This document shows positions 1 to 9,361 of a stretch of 64,000 nucleotides of DNA, one piece after another. Below the pieces are notes generated by a model, which saw only the letters and a program-made list of their open reading frames with translations, made no database searches and was not told the DNA's origin. The position numbers and the translations under genes are program-made. This stretch comes from Pseudomonas delhiensis (GTDB taxonomy: Bacteria; Pseudomonadota; Gammaproteobacteria; Pseudomonadales; Pseudomonadaceae): contig NZ_FZPC01000025.1 of the NCBI RefSeq assembly GCF_900187975.1, positions 1 to 64,000 on the forward strand, written 5' to 3'. The first letter of the stretch is position 1. The number at the start of each line of letters is the position of its first letter.

Positions 1-1326
1 AACCGCATCAACTTCCGCGGCAACACCAAGACCGAAGACCAGGTGCTGCGCCGCGAGATGCGCCAGATGGAAGGCGGCTGGGCCAGCACCTACCTGATCG
101 ACCAGTCCAAGCAGCGCCTGGAGCGCCTGGGCTACTTCAAGACGGTCAACGTCGAGACCCCGGCGGTGCCCGGCACCGACGACCAGGTGGACGTCAACTA
201 CAGCGTGGAAGAACAGCCCTCCGGCTCCATCAGCGCCAGCGTCGGCTTCTCCCAGAGTTCCGGGCTGATCCTCGGCGGCTCCATCAGCCAGAGCAACTTC
301 CTCGGCACCGGCAACTACACCAGCATCGGCCTGACCCGCTCGGACTACCAGACCAGGTACAACTTCGGCTTCACCAACCCCTACTTCACCAGCGACGGCG
401 TCAGCCTGGGCTACAACCTGTTCTACCGCAGCACCGACTACAGCAAGTACTACGACGACGATGACGAAGTGTCGTACTACTCCATCGACAGCTTCGGCGC
501 CGGCGTCAGCATCGGCTACCCGATCAGCGAGACCTCGCGCCTGACCTACGGCCTGACCCTGCAGCACGACGACATCACCCCCGGCACCTACAGCGCCGAC
601 GAGATCTACGACTTCATCTCCCGCGAGGGCAGCACCTTCAACAACCTCAAGGCCTCCATCGGCTGGTCCGAATCCACCCTGAACAAGGGCGTGATGGCCA
701 CCCGCGGGCATTCCCAGAGCCTCACGCTGATGGCCACGGTGCCGGGCAGCGACCTGAGCTTCTACAAGGTCGACTACAGCGCCCAGGCCTTCCTGCCGGT
801 GAGCGACCGCACCGCCATCCGCCTGCACACCCAGCTGGGCTACGGCAACGGCTACGGCTCCACCGACGGCCTGCCGTTCTACGAGAACTACACCGCCGGC
901 GGCCTGAGCTCGGTGCGCGGCTTCAAGGACGGCACCCTGGGCCCGCGCAGCACCCCGGCCACCGGCGACTACGCCAGCGCAGGCCAGGCCTACTATTCCG
1001 ACCGCGACGCGGAAGTGTTCGGCGGCAACATCCTCATCACCGGTGGCGTCGAGTACCTGTTCCCGCTGCCCTTCATCAAGGACCAGAGCCAGCTGCGCAG
1101 CACGCTGTTCTGGGACACCGGCAGCGTCTTCGCCGACAAGTGCTACCTGTCCACCACCCAGGGCTGCGGCAGCGTCAGCCTCGACCAGATGGCCATGTCC
1201 ATGGGCGTCGGCCTGACCTGGCAGAGCCCGCTGGGCCCGCTGAGCTTCAGCCTGGCCACGCCGCTGAAGAAACCCGACGGCGCCGAGACCGAGGTGTTCC
1301 AGTTCTCCCTCGGGCAGACCTTCTGA
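1..1326 (+). CDS. bamA: BamA-type outer membrane protein assembly factor, C-terminal part (5' end outside window)
   Basis: The frame is open from the first base, so the gene starts upstream of the window; 441 residues are visible. The first ~60 residues look like the end of the last POTRA domain (GNTKTEDQVLRREM, then ERLGYFKTVNVET). The rest is a 16-strand Omp85 barrel with the conserved SVRGF motif near residue 303 and a C-terminal phenylalanine (FSLGQTF), the usual Bam recognition signature. The family inserts beta-barrel proteins into the outer membrane. In pseudomonads bamA is normally followed by skp/ompH and lpxD; here an unrelated small gene and repeats follow, so this may be a paralogue or a rearranged copy. 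The POTRA part is mostly unseen. Family call is firm; orthology to the essential bamA is not. Confidence 0.88.
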   Translation, partial: NRINFRGNTKTEDQVLRREMRQMEGGWASTYLIDQSKQRLERLGYFKTVNVETPAVPGTDDQVDVNYSVEEQPSGSISASVGFSQSSGLILGGSISQSNFLGTGNYTSIGLTRSDYQTRYNFGFTNPYFTSDGVSLGYNLFYRSTDYSKYYDDDDEVSYYSIDSFGAGVSIGYPISETSRLTYGLTLQHDDITPGTYSADEIYDFISREGSTFNNLKASIGWSESTLNKGVMATRGHSQSLTLMATVPGSDLSFYKVDYSAQAFLPVSDRTAIRLHTQLGYGNGYGSTDGLPFYENYTAGGLSSVRGFKDGTLGPRSTPATGDYASAGQAYYSDRDAEVFGGNILITGGVEYLFPLPFIKDQSQLRSTLFWDTGSVFADKCYLSTTQGCGSVSLDQMAMSMGVGLTWQSPLGPLSFSLATPLKKPDGAETEVFQFSLGQTF

Positions 1327-1448
1327 GCCCGGAATTACCCGCCTTTACCCTGGCTTAACCCAAGTTCACAGTCGCCCTCCCTATGCTGGCGGCACCTGTT
1401 CCGGCGGCCCCGCGGCCGCCGCCCTGCCACTCGACCCCGGGGACGACC

Positions 1449-1847
1449 ATGGGCCAGACCGACCACGGCGCGCTGCGCGAGGAAGTACCGCTGCAACTGC
1501 TGCACGACGTGCAGCAGCAGCTGCAACGCATCCTCGGCACGCACTTCACCGCCACCCTCGCCGCCGGCGGCGCCAGCCACTACCAGCTGTCCATCCGCCA
1601 CCACCCCAGCGACCTGTCGCTGGAGCACCGTGGCAGCGTGGCGCCGCCCTTCATCGAGGAACTCTTCGCCCTGGCCTGGCGCATGAAGGCCATGCTCGAA
1701 TCCGCCGAACTGCAATCCATGGACGAACCCGGCCCGGTGCGGCGCCTGGCCTGGATCAGCGAACTGACCTGCCCCGCCGAGCTGCAACGGGTGGCCGCCA
1801 GCCTCTACCCCGCGGCGCGGGTGTTGAGGTGTTCTTCCCGGGGGTGA
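1449..1847 (+). CDS. Small protein of unknown function (132 aa)
   Basis: I do not recognise the family. The protein begins MGQTDHGALREEV, is rich in Leu, Ala, Arg and Glu, and has a probable helical start (LLHDVQQQLQRIL). There is no signal peptide or membrane segment. An upstream ATG in frame at 1383 is possible, but the 22 extra residues are Pro/Ala-rich and look non-coding; the ATG at 1449 is preceded by GGGGACGACC, a modest ribosome site. It lies 120 bases after the BamA-like gene, on the same strand, and is followed by a kilobase of repeats. A long open frame on the opposite strand here is a high-GC shadow. Confidence 0.55.
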   Translation: MGQTDHGALREEVPLQLLHDVQQQLQRILGTHFTATLAAGGASHYQLSIRHHPSDLSLEHRGSVAPPFIEELFALAWRMKAMLESAELQSMDEPGPVRRLAWISELTCPAELQRVAASLYPAARVLRCSSRG

Positions 1848-1905
1848 ACCGATGCACCGATACCCACGAACCGAGTGCCAGCGGAGGGTCCGGTGCGGTC
1901 GGTGG

Positions 1906-2010
1906 GCCAATCGCGGACGGAGTCCGCTCCTACGACCGTGCTACCTGGAACCGTAGGAGCGGACCTTGTCCGCGATTCGGCGGATAACGCCGTAGGCGTT
2001 ATGCGCCCTA
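1906..2010. repeat. REP inverted pair plus GGCGGATAACGCC palindrome
   Basis: A reverse REP (ATCGCGGACGGAGTCCGCTC, 1906 onward) faces a forward REP (GTAGGAGCGGACCTTGTCCG) about 20 bases later, followed at once by GGCGGATAACGCC-GTA-GGCGTTATGCGCCC. The same ordered unit recurs at 23821-23915, so the two modules travel together. Confidence 0.8.
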
Positions 2011-2015
2011 CGGGT

Positions 2016-2360
2016 TTCCAGAAAAACCTCCGAGCGCACCGGAACGCCCCTTCAGAAGGCCGAGCGAAACCGGCGCTCAGGAGGCCATGCGACATGGATG
2101 TCGCGAGAGCCCCGATGGGCTACAGGGACGTACCCTCGGGGCGGGCCTCCGTGGCGGGGGAATTCGTGAGGGTAGCCCGGCTTCATCGGGCCCATATGCG
2201 GGGCAAGCCTTTTTGGTTCCTTTTTGCGGGGGTGGCCTTCCACCGTTTGACAAAAGGGACTCGCCCGAGGGGGCGAAACAAGAGACATCCGAGCACTCGG
2301 AGCGGCGCGCTACACCAAGCCCCCAAGCCAATTGGGTTCCCGCGTTCGCGGGCATGACGA
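2016..2360 (+). repeat. Structured dispersed element, copy 1
   Basis: About 345 bases closely match 24237-24569 in the same orientation. Conserved hairpins include GCGACAT/ATGTCGC (2089-2104), a stem CCCCGA...TCGGGG with loop AGGGAC (2110-2141), GCCCG/CGGGC around GCTTCAT, and TCGCCC-GAGG-GGGCGA. The inner stem of the AGGGAC hairpin here is GGG-C-TAC/GTA-CCC, while copy 2 has CAGCAC/GTGCTG: both strands changed but pairing is kept. The right end is a CCGCGTTCGCGG palindrome. Short open frames through it are not credible genes. Function unknown: structured RNA, mobile DNA element or protein-binding site are all possible. Confidence 0.8.
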
Positions 2361-2385
2361 GGTTGAGGGCGGAGTGCGAGTCCAA

Positions 2386-2413
2386 GGTTCGCGAGCAAGC
2401 TCGCTCCTACGAA
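2386..2413 (-). repeat. REP sequence
   Basis: GGTTCGCGAGCAAGCTCGCTCCTAC reads as the reverse complement of the common Pseudomonas REP (GTAGGAGCGAGCTTGCTCGCGA). It follows the 345-bp element directly. Confidence 0.85.
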
Positions 2414-2447
2414 GAGCATCTCGGCGCGGGCGCGAGACAGTTGCTCC

Positions 2448-2490
2448 TACGAACGTATCTCCCGGCGGCGGCTGTGCCTTGGATCGACGC
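2448..2490 (+). repeat. 43-bp direct repeat, copy 1
   Basis: This stretch, containing GAACGTATCTCCCGGCGGCG and GTGCCTTGGATCGACG, recurs almost unchanged at 2659-2702. The two copies are about 210 bases apart and each lies beside a REP-like end and a CCCTCTCC motif, suggesting a local duplication of repeat-flanked DNA. Confidence 0.75.
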
Positions 2491-2493
2491 CGT

Positions 2494-2537
2494 TCCCTCT
2501 CCCCAACCCTCTCCCGCAAGCGGGAGAGGGGGCTGTC
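2494..2537. repeat. CCCTCTCC palindromic repeat
   Basis: CCCTCTCCCC...CTCTCCCGCAAGCGGGAGAGGGGG forms a strong hairpin. It belongs to the same repeat family as the ends of the composite element at 10585-10757 and 56783-56953 and the palindrome at 51655-51700. Confidence 0.75.
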
Positions 2538-2569
2538 CGGCATGGGCGGGAAATCCGGCGTCGACCTGT

Positions 2570-2618
2570 AGGAGCGGGCCCTGCCCGCGATTTGCGCGCA
2601 GGGCGCGCTCCTGCATGG
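2570..2618. repeat. REP inverted pair
   Basis: GTAGGAGCGGGCCCTGCCCG is followed within a few bases by a facing copy, GCGCAGGGCGCGCTCCTGC. Together they form a long imperfect inverted repeat of BIME type. Confidence 0.75.
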
Positions 2619-2658
2619 GAATGGCGCCGGTGGATCCGGCTATCGCGGACAAGGTCCG

Positions 2659-2702
2659 CTACGAACGTATCTCCCGGCAGCGGCTGTGCCTTGGATCGAT
2701 GT
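2659..2702 (+). repeat. 43-bp direct repeat, copy 2
   Basis: Second copy of the 2448-2490 sequence, differing at very few positions (CGGCAGCG for CGGCGGCG; GATCGATG for GATCGACG). Confidence 0.75.
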
Positions 2703-2810
2703 CGCCCCCTCTCCCGCATGGGCTGAGAAAGGTTGTGGCGCCGTAGGATGGCGTTGAGCGAAGCGATACCCATCGCCATGGCCGCCTGGGTTTCGCAAAG
2801 GCCCACCCCA

Positions 2811-4688
<1,878 letters not shown>

Positions 4689-4781
4689 GGGGCCTCCACG
4701 GCTCGTTCCTTGTTCTTGTGCCGGTCATTTAAGCCCCGCGCCGCCGGCACCACAAGCGCCGCGGACGGCCGGCCCCCGGGT

Positions 4782-4804
4782 GAGACGCAGCGTCTCGGCG
4801 TCTC
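4782..4804. promoter_or_regulatory. Candidate AcoR upstream activating site
   Basis: A perfect inverted repeat GAGACG-CAG-CGTCTC (4782-4796) is followed by a further CGTCTC half-site (4799-4804), and another at 4834-4839. The group lies about 120-150 bases upstream of the sigma-54 promoter, the usual place for an enhancer-type activator site. Assignment to AcoR rests on position and symmetry only. Confidence 0.5.
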
Positions 4805-4919
4805 GCCGGGGCGCCGTGCAGGTTGACATGGCGCGTCTCACCCCGCGCCCCGCGAAACCACCCCGCAAGCTCGGGCGGGCCGCTCTGGCACGCGCCATTC
4901 CGCCCCGCGGGCCGCTCCC

Positions 4920-4935
4920 TGGCACCGCCCTTGCT
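4920..4935 (+). promoter_or_regulatory. Sigma-54 promoter of the aco operon
   Basis: TGGCAC-CGCCC-TTGCT matches the -24/-12 consensus, with GG (4921) and GC (4933) exactly 12 bases apart. Transcription would start near 4946, about 50 bases before the first coding ATG. It fits the divergent AcoR gene, an activator with a GAFTGA loop. Confidence 0.85.
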
Positions 4936-4995
4936 CCAGCCCTGGCGACACCGGGACGCCGTCCCGCACCCCACAACAACAACCAGAGGTGCGTC

Positions 4996-5109
4996 ATGTC
5001 CGTTACTGCCCCTTCGCAATTCTCCCTGGCCGGAAAGGTCGCGCTGGTCACCGGCGGTGGCCGCGGCATCGGCCAGGCCATCGCCGTCGACGGCGGCTTC
5101 TCGCTGTGA
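4996..5109 (+). pseudogene. Remnant of a short-chain dehydrogenase (in-frame internal deletion)
   Basis: A 37-codon frame reads FSLAGKVALVTGGGRGIGQAIA, the canonical N-terminal nucleotide-binding start of an SDR enzyme (TGGGRGIG), then runs straight into VDGGFSL and a stop, the typical SDR C-terminus. About 200 or more codons of a normal ~250-residue enzyme are missing while the frame is kept. P. aeruginosa has an SDR gene at this place between acoR and acoX, so this is best read as a deletion remnant of that gene. It keeps its ribosome site (AGAGGTGCGTC) and its stop overlaps a GTG codon in the acoX frame, so it may still act as a leader for acoX translation. Confidence 0.82.
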
Positions 5110-5117
5110 GCGCGGCC

Positions 5118-6182
5118 ATGCCCCTGCGCGTCGGCATCATCGCCAACCCGGCCTCGGGCCGCGACCTGCGCCGGCTGACCGCCAACGCCGGGCTCTACTC
5201 CAGCACCGACAAGGCCGCGGTGGTGCAGCGCCTGCTCGGTGCCTTCGGCGCCACCGGGGTGGACGAGGTGCTGATGCCGCCGGACATGACCGGCATCGCC
5301 GCCGCCGTGCTCAAGGCCAGCGCCGGCCGCCACGCCCGCGACAGCCGCTGGCCGCGCCTGGAGTTCCTCGACATGCCGCTGCGCCAGGGCGTGGAGGACA
5401 CCCGCCTGGCCGCGCGGATGCTGGCCGAGCGCGGCGTCGGCCTGGTCGCCGTGCTCGGCGGCGACGGCACGCACAAGGCGGTGGCCGCCGAGGTCGGCGA
5501 CATTCCCCTGCTGTGCCTGTCCACCGGCACCAACAACGCCTTCCCGGAACTGCGCGAGGCCACCGGCGCCGGCCTGGCCGGCGGGCTCTACGCCGGCGGG
5601 CGCATCCCGGCGGAAATCGCCCTGCGGCGCAACAAGCGCCTGCGGGTGCGGCTGCCGGCGCGGGGCATCGACGAGATCGCCCTGGTGGAGGTCGCGGTCT
5701 CCCCGCTGACCTTCACCGGCGCCCGCGCCATCAGCCGCGCCGAGGACCTGGCGGAAATCTACGCCGCCTTCGCCGAGCCCCACGCCATCGGCCTGTCGTC
5801 GCTGTGCGGGCTGTGGAGCCCGGCGTCGCGGCGCTGCCCCCGCGGCAGCTGGCTGCGCCTGCACCCGCAGGCCGGCGAGGCGCTGCTGGCGCCCTTGGCC
5901 CCCGGCTTGCTGCAGGCCTGCGGCATCGTCGCCAGCGGCAGCCTGGAGCCCGGCGTGCCGCGCCTGCCGCTGCTGAGCGCCGGCACCCTGGCCCTGGACG
6001 GCGAACGCGAGATCGAGTTCGCCGCCAGCGACCGCCCCGGCATCACCCTCGAACTCGACGGCCCGCTGAGCATCGACGTCGAGGCCGCCCTGGCCTTCGC
6101 CGCCTGCCATCGCCTGCTGGCCGTTCCTGGCAAGCCCGTGAACCACCCTGGAGAACAACAAGATGTCCACGCTATCGACTGA
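5118..6182 (+). CDS. acoX: AcoX, NAD-kinase-like protein of the acetoin operon
   Basis: A 354-residue protein with the ATP-NAD kinase/AcoX fold: start LRVGIIANPASGRDLRRL, nucleotide-binding GGDGTHKAVA and STGTNNAFPE. Its role in acetoin breakdown is not settled in the literature; it is regularly co-transcribed with acoABC. An in-frame GTG at 5106 overlaps the stop of the dehydrogenase remnant (GTGA) and is an alternative start adding four residues; the ATG at 5118 has a weak GAG seven bases ahead. The 3' end overlaps acoA by 20 bases, implying translational coupling. Confidence 0.9.
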   Translation: MPLRVGIIANPASGRDLRRLTANAGLYSSTDKAAVVQRLLGAFGATGVDEVLMPPDMTGIAAAVLKASAGRHARDSRWPRLEFLDMPLRQGVEDTRLAARMLAERGVGLVAVLGGDGTHKAVAAEVGDIPLLCLSTGTNNAFPELREATGAGLAGGLYAGGRIPAEIALRRNKRLRVRLPARGIDEIALVEVAVSPLTFTGARAISRAEDLAEIYAAFAEPHAIGLSSLCGLWSPASRRCPRGSWLRLHPQAGEALLAPLAPGLLQACGIVASGSLEPGVPRLPLLSAGTLALDGEREIEFAASDRPGITLELDGPLSIDVEAALAFAACHRLLAVPGKPVNHPGEQQDVHAID

Positions 6183-7137
6183 GCAATTGCTCCACGCCTA
6201 CCGTGTGATGCGCACCATCCGCGCCTTCGAGGAACGCCTGCACGTGGAATTCGCCACCGGCGAGATCCCCGGCTTCGTGCACCTGTACGCCGGCGAGGAA
6301 GCCTCCGCCGCCGGGGTCATGGCGCATCTGGACGACGAGGACTGCATCGCCTCCACCCACCGCGGCCACGGCCACTGCATCGCCAAGAGCGTGGACGTGT
6401 ACGGGATGATGGCCGAGATCTATGGCAAGAAGACCGGCGTCTGCCAGGGCAAGGGCGGCTCCATGCACATCGCCGACCTGTCCAAGGGCATGCTCGGCGC
6501 CAACGGCATCGTCGGCGCCGGCGCGCCCCTGGCGGCGGGCGCGGCGCTGGCCGCCAAGCTGAAGGGCAACCGCGCGGTGGCGGTGGCCTTCTTCGGCGAT
6601 GGCGGCTCCAACGAGGGCGCGGTGTTCGAGGCGATGAACCTGGCCTCGGTGTGGAACCTGCCGTGCATCTTCGTCGCCGAGAACAACGGCTATGCCGAGG
6701 CCACGGCCTCGAACTGGTCGGTGGCCTGCGACCACATCGCCGACCGCGCCGCCGGCTTCGGCATGCCCGGGGTGACGGTGGACGGCTTCGACTTCTTCGC
6801 CGTGCACGAGGCCGCCGGCGCCGCCATCGAGCGCGCCCGCGCCGGCGAAGGCCCGTCCCTGATCGAGGTGAAGCTGACCCGCTACTACGGCCACTTCGAA
6901 GGCGACGCCCAGACCTACCGCGCGCCCGACGAGGTCAAGCACTACCGCGAGACGCGCGACTGCCTGATGCAGTTCCGCGAGCGCACCACCCGCGCCGGCC
7001 TGCTCCAGGCCGCGGCCCTGGACGCCATCGACGCGGAAGTGGAAGCGAGCATCGAGGAAGCCGTGGCGCGCGCCAAGGCCGATCCCAAGCCCTCGCCCGC
7101 CGACCTGCTCAGCGACGTGTACGTCGCCTATCCCTGA
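6163..7137 (+). CDS. acoA: Acetoin dehydrogenase E1 component, alpha subunit
   Basis: 324 residues of the thiamine-diphosphate-dependent 2-oxoacid dehydrogenase E1-alpha family. The ThDP motif GDG (about residue 145) to NN (about 174) is intact (GDGGSNEG...FVAENNGYAE). With AcoB it cleaves acetoin oxidatively to acetaldehyde and an acetyl group passed to AcoC. The start has a good ribosome site (CTGGAGAACAACAAG) inside the end of acoX. An 88-base gap containing a perfect CCCCCGCG-AA-CGCGGGGG palindrome separates it from acoB. No E3 gene (acoL) is present, so lipoamide dehydrogenase must be supplied from elsewhere. Confidence 0.95.
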   Translation: MSTLSTEQLLHAYRVMRTIRAFEERLHVEFATGEIPGFVHLYAGEEASAAGVMAHLDDEDCIASTHRGHGHCIAKSVDVYGMMAEIYGKKTGVCQGKGGSMHIADLSKGMLGANGIVGAGAPLAAGAALAAKLKGNRAVAVAFFGDGGSNEGAVFEAMNLASVWNLPCIFVAENNGYAEATASNWSVACDHIADRAAGFGMPGVTVDGFDFFAVHEAAGAAIERARAGEGPSLIEVKLTRYYGHFEGDAQTYRAPDEVKHYRETRDCLMQFRERTTRAGLLQAAALDAIDAEVEASIEEAVARAKADPKPSPADLLSDVYVAYP

Positions 7138-7165
7138 CATTCCCGCACCGAGCGCTTCCCCGTCA

Positions 7166-7183
7166 CCCCCGCGAACGCGGGGG
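7166..7183. repeat. Palindromic repeat inside the aco operon
   Basis: CCCCCGCGAACGCGGGGG is a perfect hairpin in the acoA-acoB gap, within GTCACCCCCGCGAACGCGGGGG. It resembles the CCGCGTTCGCGG motif at the ends of the structured elements (2340s and 24550s), so it is probably a repeat that landed in the operon. It could stabilise the upstream message. No T-run follows. Confidence 0.7.
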
Positions 7184-7225
7184 CCCAGCGACTCGGCCCA
7201 GAAGAACAATGAGAGGAGAGCCATC

Positions 7226-8245
7226 ATGGCCAGAAAGATCAGCTACCAGCAGGCCATCAATGAAGCCCTGGCCCAGGAAATGCGCCGCGACCAGACGGTG
7301 TTCATCATGGGCGAGGACAATGCCGGCGGCGCCGGCGCGCCCGGCGAGGACGACGCCTGGGGCGGCGTGCTCGGCGTCACCAAGGGCCTCTACCACCAGT
7401 TCCCCGGCCGCGTGCTGGACACCCCGCTGTCGGAGATCGGCTACGTCGGCGCCGCCGTGGGCGCCGCCACCCGCGGCCTGCGCCCGGTGTGCGAGCTGAT
7501 GTTCGTCGACTTCGCCGGCTGCTGCCTGGACCAGATCCTCAACCAGGCCGCCAAGTTCCGCTACATGTTCGGCGGCAAGGCGGTCACCCCGCTGGTGATC
7601 CGCACCATGGTCGGCGCCGGCCTGCGCGCCGCCGCCCAGCACTCGCAGATGCTCACCGCGCTATGGACGCACATCCCCGGGCTGAAGGTGGTCTGCCCGT
7701 CCTCGCCGTACGACGCCAAGGGCCTGCTGATCCAGGCCATCCGCGACAACGACCCGGTGATCTTCTGCGAGCACAAGCTGCTCTACTCGATGCAGGGCGA
7801 AGTGCCGGAGGAGCTGTACAGCGTGCCCTTCGGCGAAGCCAACTTCCTCCGTGACGGCGACGACGTGACCCTGGTGACCTACGGGCGCATGGTCCACCTG
7901 GCCATGGACGCCGCCGCCAGCCTGGCGCGCCAGGGCGTGTCCTGCGAGGTGCTGGACCTGCGCACCACCAGCCCGCTGGATGCCGACAGCATCCTCGAAA
8001 GCGTGGAGAAGACCGGGCGCCTGGTGGTGATCGACGAAGCCAACCCCCGCTGTTCGCTGGCCACCGATATTTCCGCATTGGTCGCCGAACAGGCCTTCGA
8101 CGCCCTCAAGGGGCCGATCCGCCAGGTCACCGCGCCGCACACCCCGGTGCCCTTCTCCGACGCCCTGGAAGACCTGTACATCCCCAGCGCGGCGAAGATC
8201 GAGGCCACGGTGCTGGAGCTGGTGCAAGGGAGGAAGGTGGCATGA
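7226..8245 (+). CDS. acoB: Acetoin dehydrogenase E1 component, beta subunit
   Basis: 339 residues with the transketolase-like pyrimidine-binding and C-terminal domains of E1-beta (start SYQQAINEALAQEM, IMGEDNAGG, PLSEIGYVGAAVG, ending with VLDLRTTSPLD and VVIDEANPR). It pairs with AcoA to form the ThDP site. The ATG at 7226 follows GAGAGGAGAGCCATC, a strong ribosome site that helps overcome the palindrome-containing gap. Its TGA overlaps the acoC ATG (ATGA), so the two are translationally coupled. Confidence 0.95.
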   Translation: MARKISYQQAINEALAQEMRRDQTVFIMGEDNAGGAGAPGEDDAWGGVLGVTKGLYHQFPGRVLDTPLSEIGYVGAAVGAATRGLRPVCELMFVDFAGCCLDQILNQAAKFRYMFGGKAVTPLVIRTMVGAGLRAAAQHSQMLTALWTHIPGLKVVCPSSPYDAKGLLIQAIRDNDPVIFCEHKLLYSMQGEVPEELYSVPFGEANFLRDGDDVTLVTYGRMVHLAMDAAASLARQGVSCEVLDLRTTSPLDADSILESVEKTGRLVVIDEANPRCSLATDISALVAEQAFDALKGPIRQVTAPHTPVPFSDALEDLYIPSAAKIEATVLELVQGRKVA

Positions 8246-9354
8246 GCCGTATCCATACCCTGACCATGCCCAAGTGGGGCCTGTCGATGACCGAAGGCCG
8301 CATCGACGCCTGGCTCAAGCAGGACGGCGACACCATCGAGAAAGGCGACGCGGTGCTCGACGTGGAGACCGACAAGATCAGCAGCAGCGTCGAGGCGCCC
8401 TTCTCCGGCGTGCTGCGGCGCCAGGTGGCGCGCGAGGACGAGACGCTGCCGGTGGGCGCGCTGCTGGGCGTGGTGGTCGAGGGCGGGGCCAGCGAGGAAG
8501 AGATAGACGCGGTGGTGGAGCGCTTCCAGGCCGAATTCGTCCCCGGCGGCGACGGCGAGGCCGACAGCGGCCCGGCGCCGCGGAAGGTCGAGCTGGACGG
8601 CCGCGTGCTGCGCTACTTCGAGCGCGGCGAAGGCAGCGTCCCGCTGCTGCTGATCCATGGCTTCGGCGGCGACCTCAACAACTGGCTGTTCAACCACGAG
8701 GCGCTGGCCGCCGGGCGCCGCGTCATCGCCCTCGACCTGCCGGGCCACGGCGAGTCGGGCAAGGCGCTCGAGCGCGGCGACCTGGACGAGCTGAGCGGCG
8801 CGGTGCTGGCCCTGCTCGACCACCTGGACATCGAGCAGGCGCACCTGGCCGGGCATTCCATGGGCGGCGCCGTGGCGCTGAACACCGCGCGCCTGGCGCC
8901 CCGGCGGGTGCGCTCGCTGAGCCTGTTGGCCAGCGCCGGCCTGGGTGCCGAGATCAACGGCGGCTACCTGCAGGGCTTCGTCGAGGCCGGCAACCGCAAC
9001 GCCCTCAAGCCGCAGTTGGTGCAGTTGTTCTCCGACGCGTCGCTGGTCACCCGGCAGATGCTGGAAGACATGCTCAGGTTCAAGCGCCTGGAAGGCGTGG
9101 ACGCCGCGCTGCGCCAGCTCACCGGCAAGCTGTTCGCCGACGGCCGCCAGCAGGTGGACCTGCGCGGCGTGCTGGAGGCCGGCGGGTACCCGGCGCTGGT
9201 GATCTGGGGCGAGGCCGACGCCATCATCCCGGCCAGCCACGCCCAGGGCCTGAGCGCCGAGGTCCACGTGCTGCCGGCGCAGGCGCACATGCTGCAGATG
9301 GAGGCAGCCGAGGCGGTCAACGCCCTGCTGCTGGACTTCCTCGAACGCCATTGA
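8242..9354 (+). CDS. acoC: Acetoin dehydrogenase E2, dihydrolipoamide acetyltransferase with alpha/beta-hydrolase domain
   Basis: 370 residues. An N-terminal lipoyl domain carries the lipoylation site VETDKIS (Lys45). Instead of the usual CoA-acyltransferase core there is an alpha/beta-hydrolase domain from about residue 115, with the nucleophile elbow GHSMGG (Ser206), a late Asp in GEADAIIP and a His in QAHMLQME. This two-domain form is typical of Pseudomonas AcoC. It accepts the acetyl group from AcoAB and passes it to CoA. A perfect 24-base palindrome follows before bdh. Confidence 0.94.
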   Translation: MSRIHTLTMPKWGLSMTEGRIDAWLKQDGDTIEKGDAVLDVETDKISSSVEAPFSGVLRRQVAREDETLPVGALLGVVVEGGASEEEIDAVVERFQAEFVPGGDGEADSGPAPRKVELDGRVLRYFERGEGSVPLLLIHGFGGDLNNWLFNHEALAAGRRVIALDLPGHGESGKALERGDLDELSGAVLALLDHLDIEQAHLAGHSMGGAVALNTARLAPRRVRSLSLLASAGLGAEINGGYLQGFVEAGNRNALKPQLVQLFSDASLVTRQMLEDMLRFKRLEGVDAALRQLTGKLFADGRQQVDLRGVLEAGGYPALVIWGEADAIIPASHAQGLSAEVHVLPAQAHMLQMEAAEAVNALLLDFLERH

Positions 9355-9361
9355 CCGACGA

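Larger units (their letters stand above)
1848..2810. other. Intergenic repeat cluster, no gene supported
   Basis: Nearly a kilobase between the small gene and the end of acoR is made of dispersed repeats: an inverted REP pair, a GGCGGATAACGCC palindrome, one copy of the 345-bp structured element, a CCGCGTTCGCGG palindrome, single REPs, a CCCTCTCC hairpin and a 43-bp direct repeat. Several short open frames run through it on both strands, but each is explained by the repeats and has no ribosome site or recognisable product. Confidence 0.8.

Noticed and set aside
2052..2385. Several 80-100-codon frames on both strands in the first structured element
   Set aside because: Both element copies show frames, but differences between copies preserve hairpins rather than codons, and none has a ribosome site. 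Likely annotation artefacts of the repeat.
1848..2810. CRISPR array among the intergenic repeats
   Set aside because: Repeats are of several unrelated palindromic families with irregular spacing and no regular repeat-spacer pattern; no cas genes are present.
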